From Catalinimonas niigatensis (GTDB lineage Bacteria > Bacteroidota > Bacteroidia > Cytophagales > Cyclobacteriaceae): 64,000 bases of DNA. This document shows positions 18,801 through 25,840 of this stretch, piece by piece. Numbering within the stretch: the stretch's first letter is position 1; each line of letters opens with the position of its first letter. The stretch covers positions 4,327,501-4,391,500 of the forward strand of contig NZ_CP119422.1 of assembly GCF_030506285.1 (NCBI RefSeq), in the 5' to 3' direction. The notes below the pieces were generated by a model. That model was not told the DNA's origin. It made no database searches and saw nothing but the letters and a program-made list of their open reading frames with translations. The translations under genes and the position numbers were made by a program.

Positions 18801-19223
18801 CCAGTAGCCCATCTGCTGAGTCAGTGCATCCCATTCGCCTTTGTATTTCATGACCGCTTCTTTGCATTTGCGGTTGTACTCTTCTATTGAGATTTTTTTG
18901 CCAATATCTTCTTTGGTGATACCCAGTTGCTTTTCTACCTGTAGCTCTACCGGCAGGCCATGAGTATCCCATCCTCCCTTACGCTTTACTTGAAATCCCT
19001 GTAGCGTCTTGAAACGGCAGAAAATATCTTTGATGGTACGAGCCATGACGTGGTGAATACCAGGAGTACCGTTGGCAGAAGGCGGACCTTCGTAGAAAGT
19101 AAAGCTGGGTTTACCTTCACGGCTATCTACCGATTTCTGAAAAATTTTATGTTCCTGCCAGTAGGCAAGTATATCCTGCGCGATTTTGGCGTAATCAGGA
19201 TTCTTATATTCTGGATACTTCAC
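15900..19223 (-). CDS. ileS: Isoleucyl-tRNA synthetase (IleS2-like, GIHH signature)
   Basis: 1107 residues. It charges tRNA-Ile with isoleucine, with proofreading of valine in the CP1 insert. The Rossmann-fold first signature is GIHH at residues 55-58 (19050-19061) in place of the usual HxGH; the second, KMSKR, is intact within NGNKMSKRLGN. The CP1 editing region (TTTPWTLPANSG, and EDGSGLVHLAKTFGADD) is present. The C-terminal part is the extended helical type without the zinc-binding cysteines of E. coli IleS, which together with the length marks it as the eukaryote-like type 2 enzyme. Known from studies of this type: some carry GxHH and tolerate very high mupirocin. The gene has its own promoter and is followed by lspA. 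Confidence 0.96.
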   Translation of the reverse strand: MKYPEYKNPDYAKIAQDILAYWQEHKIFQKSVDSREGKPSFTFYEGPPSANGTPGIHHVMARTIKDIFCRFKTLQGFQVKRKGGWDTHGLPVELQVEKQLGITKEDIGKKISIEEYNRKCKEAVMKYKGEWDALTQQMGYWVDLDDPYITFEKDYMETLWYLLKQLYDKGFLYKGYTIQPYSPADGTGLSSHELNQPGCYRNVKDTSLTGQFKIKGTENDYLLAWTTTPWTLPANSGIAVGEKIEYVKVKTFNPYTFLPVNVILAKDRMDAYFNPKAKDLKVEDYKGGDKLIPYEVIDSFPGKKLVGVRYEQLMPYVPLPDPAFTVIAGDFVTTEDGSGLVHLAKTFGADDFRTLEQHGIPGIMVKDENGKEVPIVNKRGRFVAEITDFADMPVKNYDDEDENDPDYKSTDVKIAIKLKEENKAFKVEKYEHSYPHSWRTDKPILYYPLDSWFIKTTAAKERLVALNKTINWKPESTGTGRFGNWLENLVDWNLSRSRFWGTPLPIWRTEDGSEEKCIGSVAELKEEIEKANAAFANDQELAQKNNEALAKEDLHRPYVDHIVLVSESGERMYREPDLIDVWFDSGAMPYAQWHYPFGNKEIFDANYPADFISEGVDQTRGWFFTLHAIAGLLFDSVAFKNVVSTGLVLDKNGNKMSKRLGNAVDPFKTLGEHGPDATRWYMISNANPWDNLRFDIEGVKEVQRRFFGTLQNTYAFFALYANIDGFKYTEDEVPLVERTESDRWIISKLNSLIKQVETAYSEYEPTRATRLIQDFTIDDLSNWYVRLNRKRFWQGEYDKDKQAAYQTLYTCLITIAKLASPVAPFYMERLYKDLDGITQKEKAESIHLTDFPVADDQHIDTELEVRMQMAQTTSSLVHSLRKQHTIKVRQPLSKVLIPVLNNESRERLSAMEKLILSEVNVKEIAYIDDASGVLVKKIKPNFRKLGKTYGPKMKEISAAVAQMGQEDINQLERENRYALKLSDQSIVLTEEDVEISSEDIPGWSVAKEGNITVALDITVTDVLKKEGLARDLVNRIQNLRKDMGLDVQDKIRISIEKNEDLLNESVQTHKDYICTETQALSLNVVDQLPDASSLDLDDQQVRIKIEA

Positions 19224-19252
19224 TGTGTTCCTTTCGTTTTCGACTAATTCCG

Positions 19253-19284
19253 CAAAGTTATGATTTGATTCCTTTTTTGTGCAA
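19253..19284 (-). promoter_or_regulatory. Bacteroidota-type promoter of ileS-lspA
   Basis: On the minus strand TTG (19284-19282) is followed after 21 bases by TAACTTTG (19260-19253), an exact match to the TTG / TAnnTTTG promoter used by the Bacteroidota primary sigma factor. It lies 29 bases ahead of the ileS start, leaving a short 5' leader of roughly 20-25 bases. Confidence 0.65.
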
Positions 19285-19435
19285 TGCGAATCGATATAAC
19301 AAGCATTTTATCGAAAAGATTTACGGACATGTCAGGGATAAGTTGGCATGCAGGGATTAATGGGTGTGGGGAGAAAATGAGTAGAAAAAAATAATTTCAG
19401 CTATACCTCTTCCAGTAATGATAAAGATGACAGCC

Positions 19436-21940
19436 TCATGATTCCCCTTGCTTTTCATCTCCCACCTTCTCAGTATGCCCATTGGTAGGTCGCTCAATTT
19501 TGCTGAGATCTATCTCCTCGTCTTCATCTTCCTGATAAAATTCATCATAATGTTCAATCAAATGGAAAATTTCCTGTTCGTGTTTTTTCAACAGACCCTT
19601 ACCATTGTCAAACGCCATGAGCAGGGCAGGTAATACGGTGAGGTTGGTAAACATAGCGATCAGCAGCGTAAGCGATGTCAATATCCCCAGATACATAGTA
19701 CCACCGAAGCTGGAGCCGGCAAAAATGATGAACCCAAAAAACAGAATGATAGAAGTATAAATCATACTGGTACCGGTTTCCCTCAGGCTCTTGCTAATGG
19801 CGAGAGGTACAAAGGCTTTGTGTAATTTAAGCTCCTGCCGGTATTTGGCCAGAAAATGGATAGAATCATCGACCGAGATGCCAAAAACGATGCTGAAAAT
19901 AATAGCAGTACTGGGCTTGAGCGGTATGCCTACAAAACCCATGATTCCTGCAGTAATAATGAGTGGAATGAGGTTAGGTACCAAAGAGATCAGGATCATA
20001 CGGATATTTCCGAAGAGAAGCGCCATAATAAAGGCGATCAGGCAGAAGGCTAGCAACAGACTGACCAGCAGGTTATCTATCAGGAATTCATTGCCTTTGG
20101 TAAAGAGCAGGCTGGCCCCGGTAATGTTTATTTCGGTGTCCTCTCCATCAAAAATCTCTTCTGCTTTGGGTCGTATTTTTTCGTTGATCAGTGTATTGAT
20201 TTCATTAGATCCGATATCTGCAATCTTGAGGGAGATACGGATGATTTGACCGGTACTGTCGCTGAAACTGCTAAGCAAGTCCAGTTGAGCCGCTTCGTTG
20301 TTTTCTGCGGCTGTTTCATCTGAAGCAATTCCCTCTGCCTGAGAGTTTTGCAGATAACGGAAAACAAAAGCTTTGTCGCGATTGTCAGGCAGGGAGTAAA
20401 AAGCAGGACTGTTGTTATAAAAAGCCTGTCGGGCAGCTTTGATAAAGCCTACCACTGAAATGGGTTCTGAAATAGAGGGCTGGTCTGCCAGATATTGCTG
20501 AAAATTTTCTACCTGCTGAAGGGTAGGAATGCGGGTAATGGCTCTTTTTTGATGCGTATTTATCACAATTTCCAGCGGCATGATCCCGGTGAAATTTTCT
20601 TCAAAAAAGGCCAGATCACGTTTAAGCTCGCTGTCGCTGGGTACATCATCTACCAAAAAGGATACGGCTTCAATCCTCAGCATGCCAAAGGCGAAGATAG
20701 CTACTACGGCTATCGCTCCTACCATCACCCGGTACTTATGGCGGTGTACCAGCAGATCCAGGAGAGTGAGCACCTTGTCTATCCGCTTGAAACGCAGATG
20801 CTTGAGCTGTCTGGAACCGGGAGGTGGGAGGTAAGAAAAAACAGAAGGGATCAGGATAATACTGACAAAGAAAGTAGCCAGAATATTCAATCCTGCCACC
20901 AGGCCAAACTCTTCCAGAATGCTAATGTCTGTAAAAATAAGCACCAGAAATCCGATGGCTGTAGTCACATTGGTGATCAATGTAGCCATCCCTATCTTTT
21001 CTATGATGTTGCTGAGGGCTTTGTGTTTATCACCATGTCTGTAGTATTCCTGATGATACTTGTTGAGCAGATACACACTGTTGGGAATGCCAATGACTAC
21101 TATAATGGGAGGCAAAAGGCCGGAAAGGACCGTAATATCGTAGTCAAAGAGTGCCAGCGTACCCATAGACCATATCACCATGATGCCAATAATGATCAGT
21201 GGAAAAACGACAGCATCCCAGGAGCGGAAGAAAAGCAATAAGATACATGCTGTTACGATAATGGATAGAATGAGGAAAGTCCGCAGTTCAGACTGTACTT
21301 TGGCATTCATGATGGTACGCACAAATGGAATCCCGACATAATGCAGATCAATACCTGTAATTTCTGAGAAACTTTCTCCCGCCTGCTGAATATCGGGAAT
21401 CAGTTGCTGCCGTTTGTCTGAGTTCAGTGTGCTTTTTTCTATAGCGACCAGCAGAAAAGTAGCTCCATTCTCTTGATTGATGAGCTGACCACTATAAAAT
21501 TTGAGGTCATTGGCTTGTAGTAAAAGGCTGTCCAATGTAGCCTGATCATCAGGGATTTCTTGGAATACCGGCTCAAGCTCAAACTGTTTGCTTTCCGTAT
21601 TTTTGACCAGCTTCTGCATGCCAGGCAAAGAGAGAACATACTTGACACCCGGGAGTTTAGCTACTTCCTCACTGAAGTATTTGAACTTCTGAAAATTATC
21701 CAGCTGATAAAGCGTACTATCTTTAATACCAATGGCCAACAGGTTAGCGTCTTCTCCAAATTGCGCTTTGAACTGATCGTAATAAATCATATCAGCATTA
21801 GAAGAAGGTACGGCTTCTATATAATCATAGCTGACCTCTAGTTCCTGAGCTTTGTAGGCCATAAACGCAGTGATGACGGCCAGGATAATCATCAGCCAAA
21901 GGCGGTACCTGATGATGGTATGTGCTATTTTGATCCACAT
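19436..21940 (-). CDS. RND/MMPL-family exporter (HAE3-type)
   Basis: 834 residues with two repeats, each of one helix, a large periplasmic loop, and five helices, giving about twelve transmembrane segments. The first helix is IIRYRLWLMIILAVITAFMA; the later helices carry the polar 'GIPNSVYLLNKYHQE' and 'GISVDDSIHFLAKYRQE' regions, the equivalents of the proton-relay Asp/GD motifs of MMPL and HAE3 proteins. The N-terminal loop starts with YDYIEAVPSSN. These proteins use the proton gradient to export lipids, hopanoids or other hydrophobic molecules. No membrane fusion protein is adjacent, as usual for HAE3. Substrate cannot be told. The C-terminal 50 residues are acidic (DEFYQEDEDEEIDLSK). It stands alone on the minus strand between MtfA-like peptidase and ileS. 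Confidence 0.9.
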   Translation of the reverse strand: MWIKIAHTIIRYRLWLMIILAVITAFMAYKAQELEVSYDYIEAVPSSNADMIYYDQFKAQFGEDANLLAIGIKDSTLYQLDNFQKFKYFSEEVAKLPGVKYVLSLPGMQKLVKNTESKQFELEPVFQEIPDDQATLDSLLLQANDLKFYSGQLINQENGATFLLVAIEKSTLNSDKRQQLIPDIQQAGESFSEITGIDLHYVGIPFVRTIMNAKVQSELRTFLILSIIVTACILLLFFRSWDAVVFPLIIIGIMVIWSMGTLALFDYDITVLSGLLPPIIVVIGIPNSVYLLNKYHQEYYRHGDKHKALSNIIEKIGMATLITNVTTAIGFLVLIFTDISILEEFGLVAGLNILATFFVSIILIPSVFSYLPPPGSRQLKHLRFKRIDKVLTLLDLLVHRHKYRVMVGAIAVVAIFAFGMLRIEAVSFLVDDVPSDSELKRDLAFFEENFTGIMPLEIVINTHQKRAITRIPTLQQVENFQQYLADQPSISEPISVVGFIKAARQAFYNNSPAFYSLPDNRDKAFVFRYLQNSQAEGIASDETAAENNEAAQLDLLSSFSDSTGQIIRISLKIADIGSNEINTLINEKIRPKAEEIFDGEDTEINITGASLLFTKGNEFLIDNLLVSLLLAFCLIAFIMALLFGNIRMILISLVPNLIPLIITAGIMGFVGIPLKPSTAIIFSIVFGISVDDSIHFLAKYRQELKLHKAFVPLAISKSLRETGTSMIYTSIILFFGFIIFAGSSFGGTMYLGILTSLTLLIAMFTNLTVLPALLMAFDNGKGLLKKHEQEIFHLIEHYDEFYQEDEDEEIDLSKIERPTNGHTEKVGDEKQGES

Positions 21941-22143
21941 GAAAACGATACTAAGCGGGTAAATCTATGTTTGGATGACTGCAAAGACGTAGATAAGGAA
22001 AAATGAATTTCATCAAAACAACGGACAATCCTTATCTCTAGGTAAATAGAATATGTTAAGCAAATGTTATTGCGTTTCAAATAGTTCTAAAGATATCCAC
22101 GAATTCGTGTGCTCTTCAGAAAAACCTGAAGCCATAAAAATGT

Positions 22144-22956
22144 TCAGAAAGTTCTTTTTTCCAGCGGGTTTTGGTTCAACAATGATACCAATATACCGTA
22201 TAAATGCGGTAATTCGTGTTGAAAAGCCATGGGGCGTTCAAAGAAATTTTCTACGGCTATTGCAAAGAACTCTTTCTCATTGGTCGCAGCATAGGCACGG
22301 AAAAAGTGGGGTTCTCCCTTCTTTATCAACGTTCTGATTCTGGAAGCTTCCTGCTGAAATTGCTGCCAGGTTTCTTTGTGCAGAAACTCATATTCATTAT
22401 TCTCTATCATATTTTCCAATTCCAGAGCGTGTGCCATTTCGTGTAAGCCCAGATTATAAGAATCATCGGTAATCTGATAGCCCTGTAAAAAGCTCTTCCA
22501 GGATAGCACTACAGCCTGTGCTTTGGGATTTACTTCTCCTTTATGCATACGCTTGGTTACGGTAGAGTAGTAGTAGTCCGGATAAATGATGATTCTCCTA
22601 AAATGTTGCAGGCTTATTTCTGGTAATCCGAAGGTAAGCTGTACTGCTGATGCTGCGATCAGTACTTTCATTTCATGCGTCACTACCTTAAACATACGGG
22701 GAATGAACACCTTCTGACCGATAAAAAGCTGTACTCTTTTGATAAACTTACTTTTCTCCTGAGCATTCAGGGCTTTGTAATAAGCAAAATGCTGGTGAAG
22801 TATCTGGTGAACCTCTTCTTCCGGAACAGATGACAGAGCGGCTTTCCTGTGCCTCCAGTATTGGTACAAAAGGTAAGCGCCCACCAAAATGAGCGCTATG
22901 ATCATACCTGTCAGAAGGGCGTTGGTGTCTAAAGCTTCCGGCTGCTGTTCGTTCAC
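22144..22956 (-). CDS. MtfA-like zinc peptidase (M90) with N-terminal membrane helix
   Basis: 270 residues. A helix at about 15-33 (LLTGMIIALILVGAYLLYQYW) anchors the protein, followed by a cytoplasmic or periplasmic domain. The zinc motif is His172-Glu-x-x-His176 in LGLHEMAHALELEN, preceded by the family segment VVLSWKSFLQG. In E. coli the homologue MtfA binds the Mlc repressor and is a peptidase; the membrane anchor here is a variation found in Bacteroidota. The start lies only 5 bases after the glyS stop, so the two form an operon, probably with glyS as the leading gene. A later Met does not fit the helix, so the listed start is likely. The physiological substrate is unknown. Confidence 0.88.
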   Translation of the reverse strand: MNEQQPEALDTNALLTGMIIALILVGAYLLYQYWRHRKAALSSVPEEEVHQILHQHFAYYKALNAQEKSKFIKRVQLFIGQKVFIPRMFKVVTHEMKVLIAASAVQLTFGLPEISLQHFRRIIIYPDYYYSTVTKRMHKGEVNPKAQAVVLSWKSFLQGYQITDDSYNLGLHEMAHALELENMIENNEYEFLHKETWQQFQQEASRIRTLIKKGEPHFFRAYAATNEKEFFAIAVENFFERPMAFQHELPHLYGILVSLLNQNPLEKRTF

Positions 22957-22961
22957 AAGCT

Positions 22962-24473
22962 TTAGGCTAACTTTTCAAAAATTCGCTTCATGGAAGTAGC
23001 TTCCAGCAATCTGTTTTTCAGTTCAGGAATAGGAATACGCTCCTGCTCAGTGCTGTCTCTCTCCCGAATGGTCACCATATTATCTTCCCTGGTCTGGTGG
23101 TCCACTGCAATGCAGAATGGAGTACCAATCAGGTCCTGGCGCGTATAGCGTTTGCCAATGGCTGCACTATCATCATAAGTTACCTTCAGGTCCATTTTCA
23201 GGTCTTCGTAAATAGAAGTGGCAATCTCAGGCAAGCCGTCCTTTTTTACCAGTGGTAGTATAGCTGCTTTCACCGGAGCAAGAGCAGGGTGTATCTTGAG
23301 GTAAATTCTGTTCTTTTCGTTGCCTTTGGCATCCACCCCAGTATCTTCCGTATAGGCTTCACACATCATCATCAAGAAGAGGCGATCAGCACCAATGGAA
23401 GTTTCAATCACATAAGGAATGTAGTTTTTACCTACTTCAGGGTCAAAGTACTGCATCTTCTTGCCCGAAAGTTCCTGATGGCTTTTCAGGTCAAAATCCG
23501 TACGGGAGTGAATTCCTTCTACTTCTTTGAAGCCAAAAGGAAAGAGATATTCAATATCTATCGCTGCATTGGCGTAGTGGGCCAGTTTTTCATGTTCGTG
23601 AATGCGGAGCTTTTCAGGCTCAAGTCCCAGAGCTTCGTGCCATTTGATACGGACAGACTTCCAGTGGTCAAACCACTGTATCTCTTCACCAGGACGCACA
23701 AAAAACTGCATCTCCATCTGTTCAAACTCCCGCATACGGAAGATAAACTGACGGGCTACAATCTCATTCCGAAAAGCCTTACCAATCTGGGCAATACCAA
23801 AAGGCACCTTCTGACGAGCAGTTTTCTGTACGTTCAGGAAGTTGACAAAGATACCCTGGGCTGTTTCAGGGCGTAGATAAATGGTGTTGGAATCCTCAGC
23901 TACCGAACCTACTTTTGTAGAAAACATCAGATTAAACTGACGCACATCGGTCCAGTTGGCAGTATCAGAAACAGGACAGCGGATATCATATTCTATAATT
24001 AATTCGCGTAAGCCCGCTAAATCTTCAGCTTCCAGCAGGCTGTTCATTTTTTTGAGCAGCAGATGCGCCGTTTTGATTTCTCCTTCCGCTTCCAGACGAG
24101 CAGCATGATCTTCTACCAAGTTATCAGCACGATAACGCTTCTTGGAATCCTTATTGTCAATCATCGGATCATTGAAGCTGTCCACGTGGCCGGAAGCTTT
24201 CCAGGTCTGAGGCTGCATAAAGATGGCCGCATCCAGGCCTACGATGTTATCGTTAAGGCGCGTCATGGCCTGCCACCAGGCTTGTTTGAGGTTGTTCTTC
24301 AGCTCTACGCCAAAGGGGCCGTAGTCGTATACTGCCTGTAAACCATCATAGATTTCACTGGAAGGATAGACGAATCCATACTCTTTCGCATGGGCAATTA
24401 CTTTCTTAAGGGAGTTTTCCGCTTCCCGGCCCTGCGGTGTTGATTTGCTTTTGTCTGCGGTATCTTTTGCCAT
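22962..24473 (-). CDS. glyS: Glycyl-tRNA synthetase, single-chain
   Basis: 503 residues, the alpha2 single-chain class II form (as in archaea, Gram-positives and Bacteroidota), not the two-gene glyQS form of proteobacteria. The class II motifs are visible: motif 1 region VYDYGPFGVELKNNLKQ, motif 2 with FRNEIVARQFIFRMREFEQME, and the motif 3 Arg late in the chain (GADRLFLMM). The C-terminal anticodon domain includes KRYTRQDLIGTPFCIAVDH. It charges tRNA-Gly. The N-terminus is about 20 residues of charged lead-in before KKVIAHAKEYGFVYPSSEIYDG; no other Met is available there, so the start at 24473 is likely, with an unusually close promoter. Confidence 0.96.
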   Translation of the reverse strand: MAKDTADKSKSTPQGREAENSLKKVIAHAKEYGFVYPSSEIYDGLQAVYDYGPFGVELKNNLKQAWWQAMTRLNDNIVGLDAAIFMQPQTWKASGHVDSFNDPMIDNKDSKKRYRADNLVEDHAARLEAEGEIKTAHLLLKKMNSLLEAEDLAGLRELIIEYDIRCPVSDTANWTDVRQFNLMFSTKVGSVAEDSNTIYLRPETAQGIFVNFLNVQKTARQKVPFGIAQIGKAFRNEIVARQFIFRMREFEQMEMQFFVRPGEEIQWFDHWKSVRIKWHEALGLEPEKLRIHEHEKLAHYANAAIDIEYLFPFGFKEVEGIHSRTDFDLKSHQELSGKKMQYFDPEVGKNYIPYVIETSIGADRLFLMMMCEAYTEDTGVDAKGNEKNRIYLKIHPALAPVKAAILPLVKKDGLPEIATSIYEDLKMDLKVTYDDSAAIGKRYTRQDLIGTPFCIAVDHQTREDNMVTIRERDSTEQERIPIPELKNRLLEATSMKRIFEKLA

Positions 24474-24478
24474 AAGCG

Positions 24479-24510
24479 CAAAGATAGGACAGTAGGGGGT
24501 GGAATTACAA
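24479..24510 (-). promoter_or_regulatory. Bacteroidota-type promoter of glyS, possibly leaderless
   Basis: On the minus strand TTG (24510-24508), 21 bases, then TATCTTTG (24486-24479): an exact match to the TTG / TAnnTTTG pattern with the same spacing as the ileS promoter. The last base of the -7 element is only 5 bases from the ATG (24473-24471), so the transcript should begin at, or just before, the start codon. Confidence 0.6.
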
Positions 24511-24538
24511 GATTAAAAGGAAAGCTTTTTGTGAATGA

Positions 24539-25141
24539 CTACTTATTCTGGGCGAATTTCACTTTGGCAAATATATCAGAAAGGGCAGGCTCAGCATTCA
24601 AAGGAGATAGATTGATGTTACTTTCTAAGCCTTGAGCCTCACTTAGAGTCCACAGCTGAGATTCGGAATTTTTGGCAAATACCTCTACTAATGGTTTGTC
24701 TTGCGATACCAGCACATAGGATTGAAGGCTCTCATTAGTGCGGTAAGCCTGAAATTTGTCTCCCCACAGTGGAGACTGGCTGTCGTATCCCTCGGTGCTT
24801 TCTGAAAGTACTTCTATAATAAGGTAAGGGTTAGTAATCACATCCTGATGCTTATCGGTAGCTTTAGCATCTCCTTTGATAACTACCACATCAGGATAGA
24901 AATAGCTTTCTTTTTTAGAATTATAGACTTTCAGATCATTGGAATGAACAGTGAAATCTCCGGTTCTGACAAGATTCCAAATCAATGCAATCAAATTGCT
25001 GCAAATAATAGTGTGGGATATGCTGGCTCCATACGAAGCTATAATAATTCCGTCTAAGTACTCATGCTTAGTCTTGCTTTTTCTTTCCGCAGCCAGATAG
25101 TCCGCGATAGATACTTTCTCAACAGTAGCTTCTGCTTCCAT
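24539..25141 (-). CDS. Uma2-family (PD-(D/E)xK fold) protein
   Basis: 200 residues. It has the Uma2/DUF820 pattern: an N-terminal ADYLAAERKSKTKHEYLDGIIIASYG, then YFYPDVVVIKGD (the catalytic-type Asp), NPYLIIEVLSEST (the Glu-Val-x pair), and DKFQAYRTNESLQSYVLVSQDKP near the end. The domain has the restriction-endonuclease fold and is widespread in bacteria with unknown role; a nuclease function is an inference. It sits upstream of nothing obvious and next to a toxin-antitoxin pair on the same strand. A 66-base repeat lies immediately ahead of its start and again ahead of the antitoxin gene. Confidence 0.82.
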   Translation of the reverse strand: MEAEATVEKVSIADYLAAERKSKTKHEYLDGIIIASYGASISHTIICSNLIALIWNLVRTGDFTVHSNDLKVYNSKKESYFYPDVVVIKGDAKATDKHQDVITNPYLIIEVLSESTEGYDSQSPLWGDKFQAYRTNESLQSYVLVSQDKPLVEVFAKNSESQLWTLSEAQGLESNINLSPLNAEPALSDIFAKVKFAQNK

Positions 25142-25145
25142 AAAG

Positions 25146-25213
25146 AAAAAAGTTAGCTGTTCCGACCAATATACACAAAAAACGTGATCACACGGCGAAC
25201 CGTCAGAACAGAC
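25146..25213. repeat. Copy A of a 66-base inverted-repeat element
   Basis: Aligned by eye with 25742-25810 at roughly 80 percent identity, one single-base gap. The ends hold near-complementary arms, GCTGTTCCGA at 25156-25165 and TCAGAACAG at 25203-25211. Conserved inner words are CAATATAC, CGGCGAA/GGCGAAA and CGTCAGAACAG. Copy A ends 5 bases before the start codon of the Uma2 gene on the minus strand. Confidence 0.75.
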
Positions 25214-25241
25214 TGTACTAAATTGAGTCGATTGAAATTAG

Positions 25242-25511
25242 CTATATCTGTTTAATTAGCTTGTTATACTCTTCATGAGATCCTATCCAAAACCAGATCA
25301 CGGTTTCTTTATCTTTAATACCTAATGCACGGTATGACAATCCTATTCTTACTGAAAAAATAGATTGAGTTTGATGAACTTGCTTAAACTGTAAAGCTGA
25401 ATGATGAGGGTTTTGCTTCCACATCTGATAAGTTGAGCGGGCACTATCCTGAATTCTTTCGGGAAGTTTGCTAAATGCTTTTCTGAATCTTTCAGTAGTT
25501 ACAGATTTCAT
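25242..25511 (-). CDS. RelE/ParE-superfamily toxin
   Basis: 89 residues, a typical length for the family. The opening VTTERFRKAFSKLPERIQDSAR, the central QFKQVHQTQSIFSVRIGLSYRA and the end VIWFWIGSHEEYNKLIKQI follow the RelE/ParE beta-sheet with its conserved 'R.G..YRA' strand and terminal 'W.G.HEEY' tail. Members either cut mRNA at the ribosome or poison gyrase; which cannot be told here. It lies 10 bases downstream of the 65-residue antitoxin gene, the normal antitoxin-first order. The pair is followed by the Uma2 gene about 100 bases on. Confidence 0.85.
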   Translation of the reverse strand: MKSVTTERFRKAFSKLPERIQDSARSTYQMWKQNPHHSALQFKQVHQTQSIFSVRIGLSYRALGIKDKETVIWFWIGSHEEYNKLIKQI

Positions 25512-25521
25512 CTGAAACGCA

Positions 25522-25719
25522 CTACCAGTCCTCAGAACTGGTTTTGCCCATTTTGTAGTCTTCTAGAGCTTCTTTAGCCAACTTAGACAGACTGTCTTGT
25601 GAACTTGCTAGAGTATTTTCCCATTGGAGTTCTTCTTCTATCAATTTGGCTAAAGCTTTCTGCTGATCGTTAGGTAACTTTTCAGCCCTATTCATAATAT
25701 TTTTAAGTTCTTCTACCAT
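25522..25719 (-). CDS. Antitoxin of the RelE/ParE-type pair
   Basis: 65 residues, acidic and mostly helical (MVEELKNIMNRAEKLPNDQQ, then ALAKLIEEELQWENTL). The C-terminal half is polar with KLAKEALEDYKMGKTSSEDW, the extended peptide that usually covers the toxin active site. No DNA-binding fold is obvious in the short N-terminal part. The gene begins 23 bases from repeat copy B, so the repeat could overlap its promoter or operator. Confidence 0.75.
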   Translation of the reverse strand: MVEELKNIMNRAEKLPNDQQKALAKLIEEELQWENTLASSQDSLSKLAKEALEDYKMGKTSSEDW

Positions 25720-25741
25720 AGCTAAAGAATTAATTTTTTAG

Positions 25742-25810
25742 ACAAAAAATTAGCTGTTCTGATCAATATACAAAAAAACACAATCGTATGGCGAAACGTC
25801 AGAACAGCCT
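25742..25810. repeat. Copy B of a 66-base inverted-repeat element
   Basis: Perfect 10-base arms GCTGTTCTGA (25753-25762) and TCAGAACAGC (25799-25808) flank a 36-base centre, so the whole element is a palindrome-ended unit of about 56-66 bases. It matches copy A in the same orientation, 597 bases apart. It sits directly upstream of the antitoxin start, as copy A does for the Uma2 gene. Confidence 0.78.
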
Positions 25811-25840
25811 GGGTTATTATTTACAATATTATAAGAGAGC

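Noticed and set aside
20495-21241. 248-codon open frame on the plus strand
   Set aside because: Opposite the RND exporter; composition is His/Gln-rich, typical of antisense frames.
23289-23876. 195-codon open frame on the plus strand
   Set aside because: Opposite glyS, a conserved essential gene.
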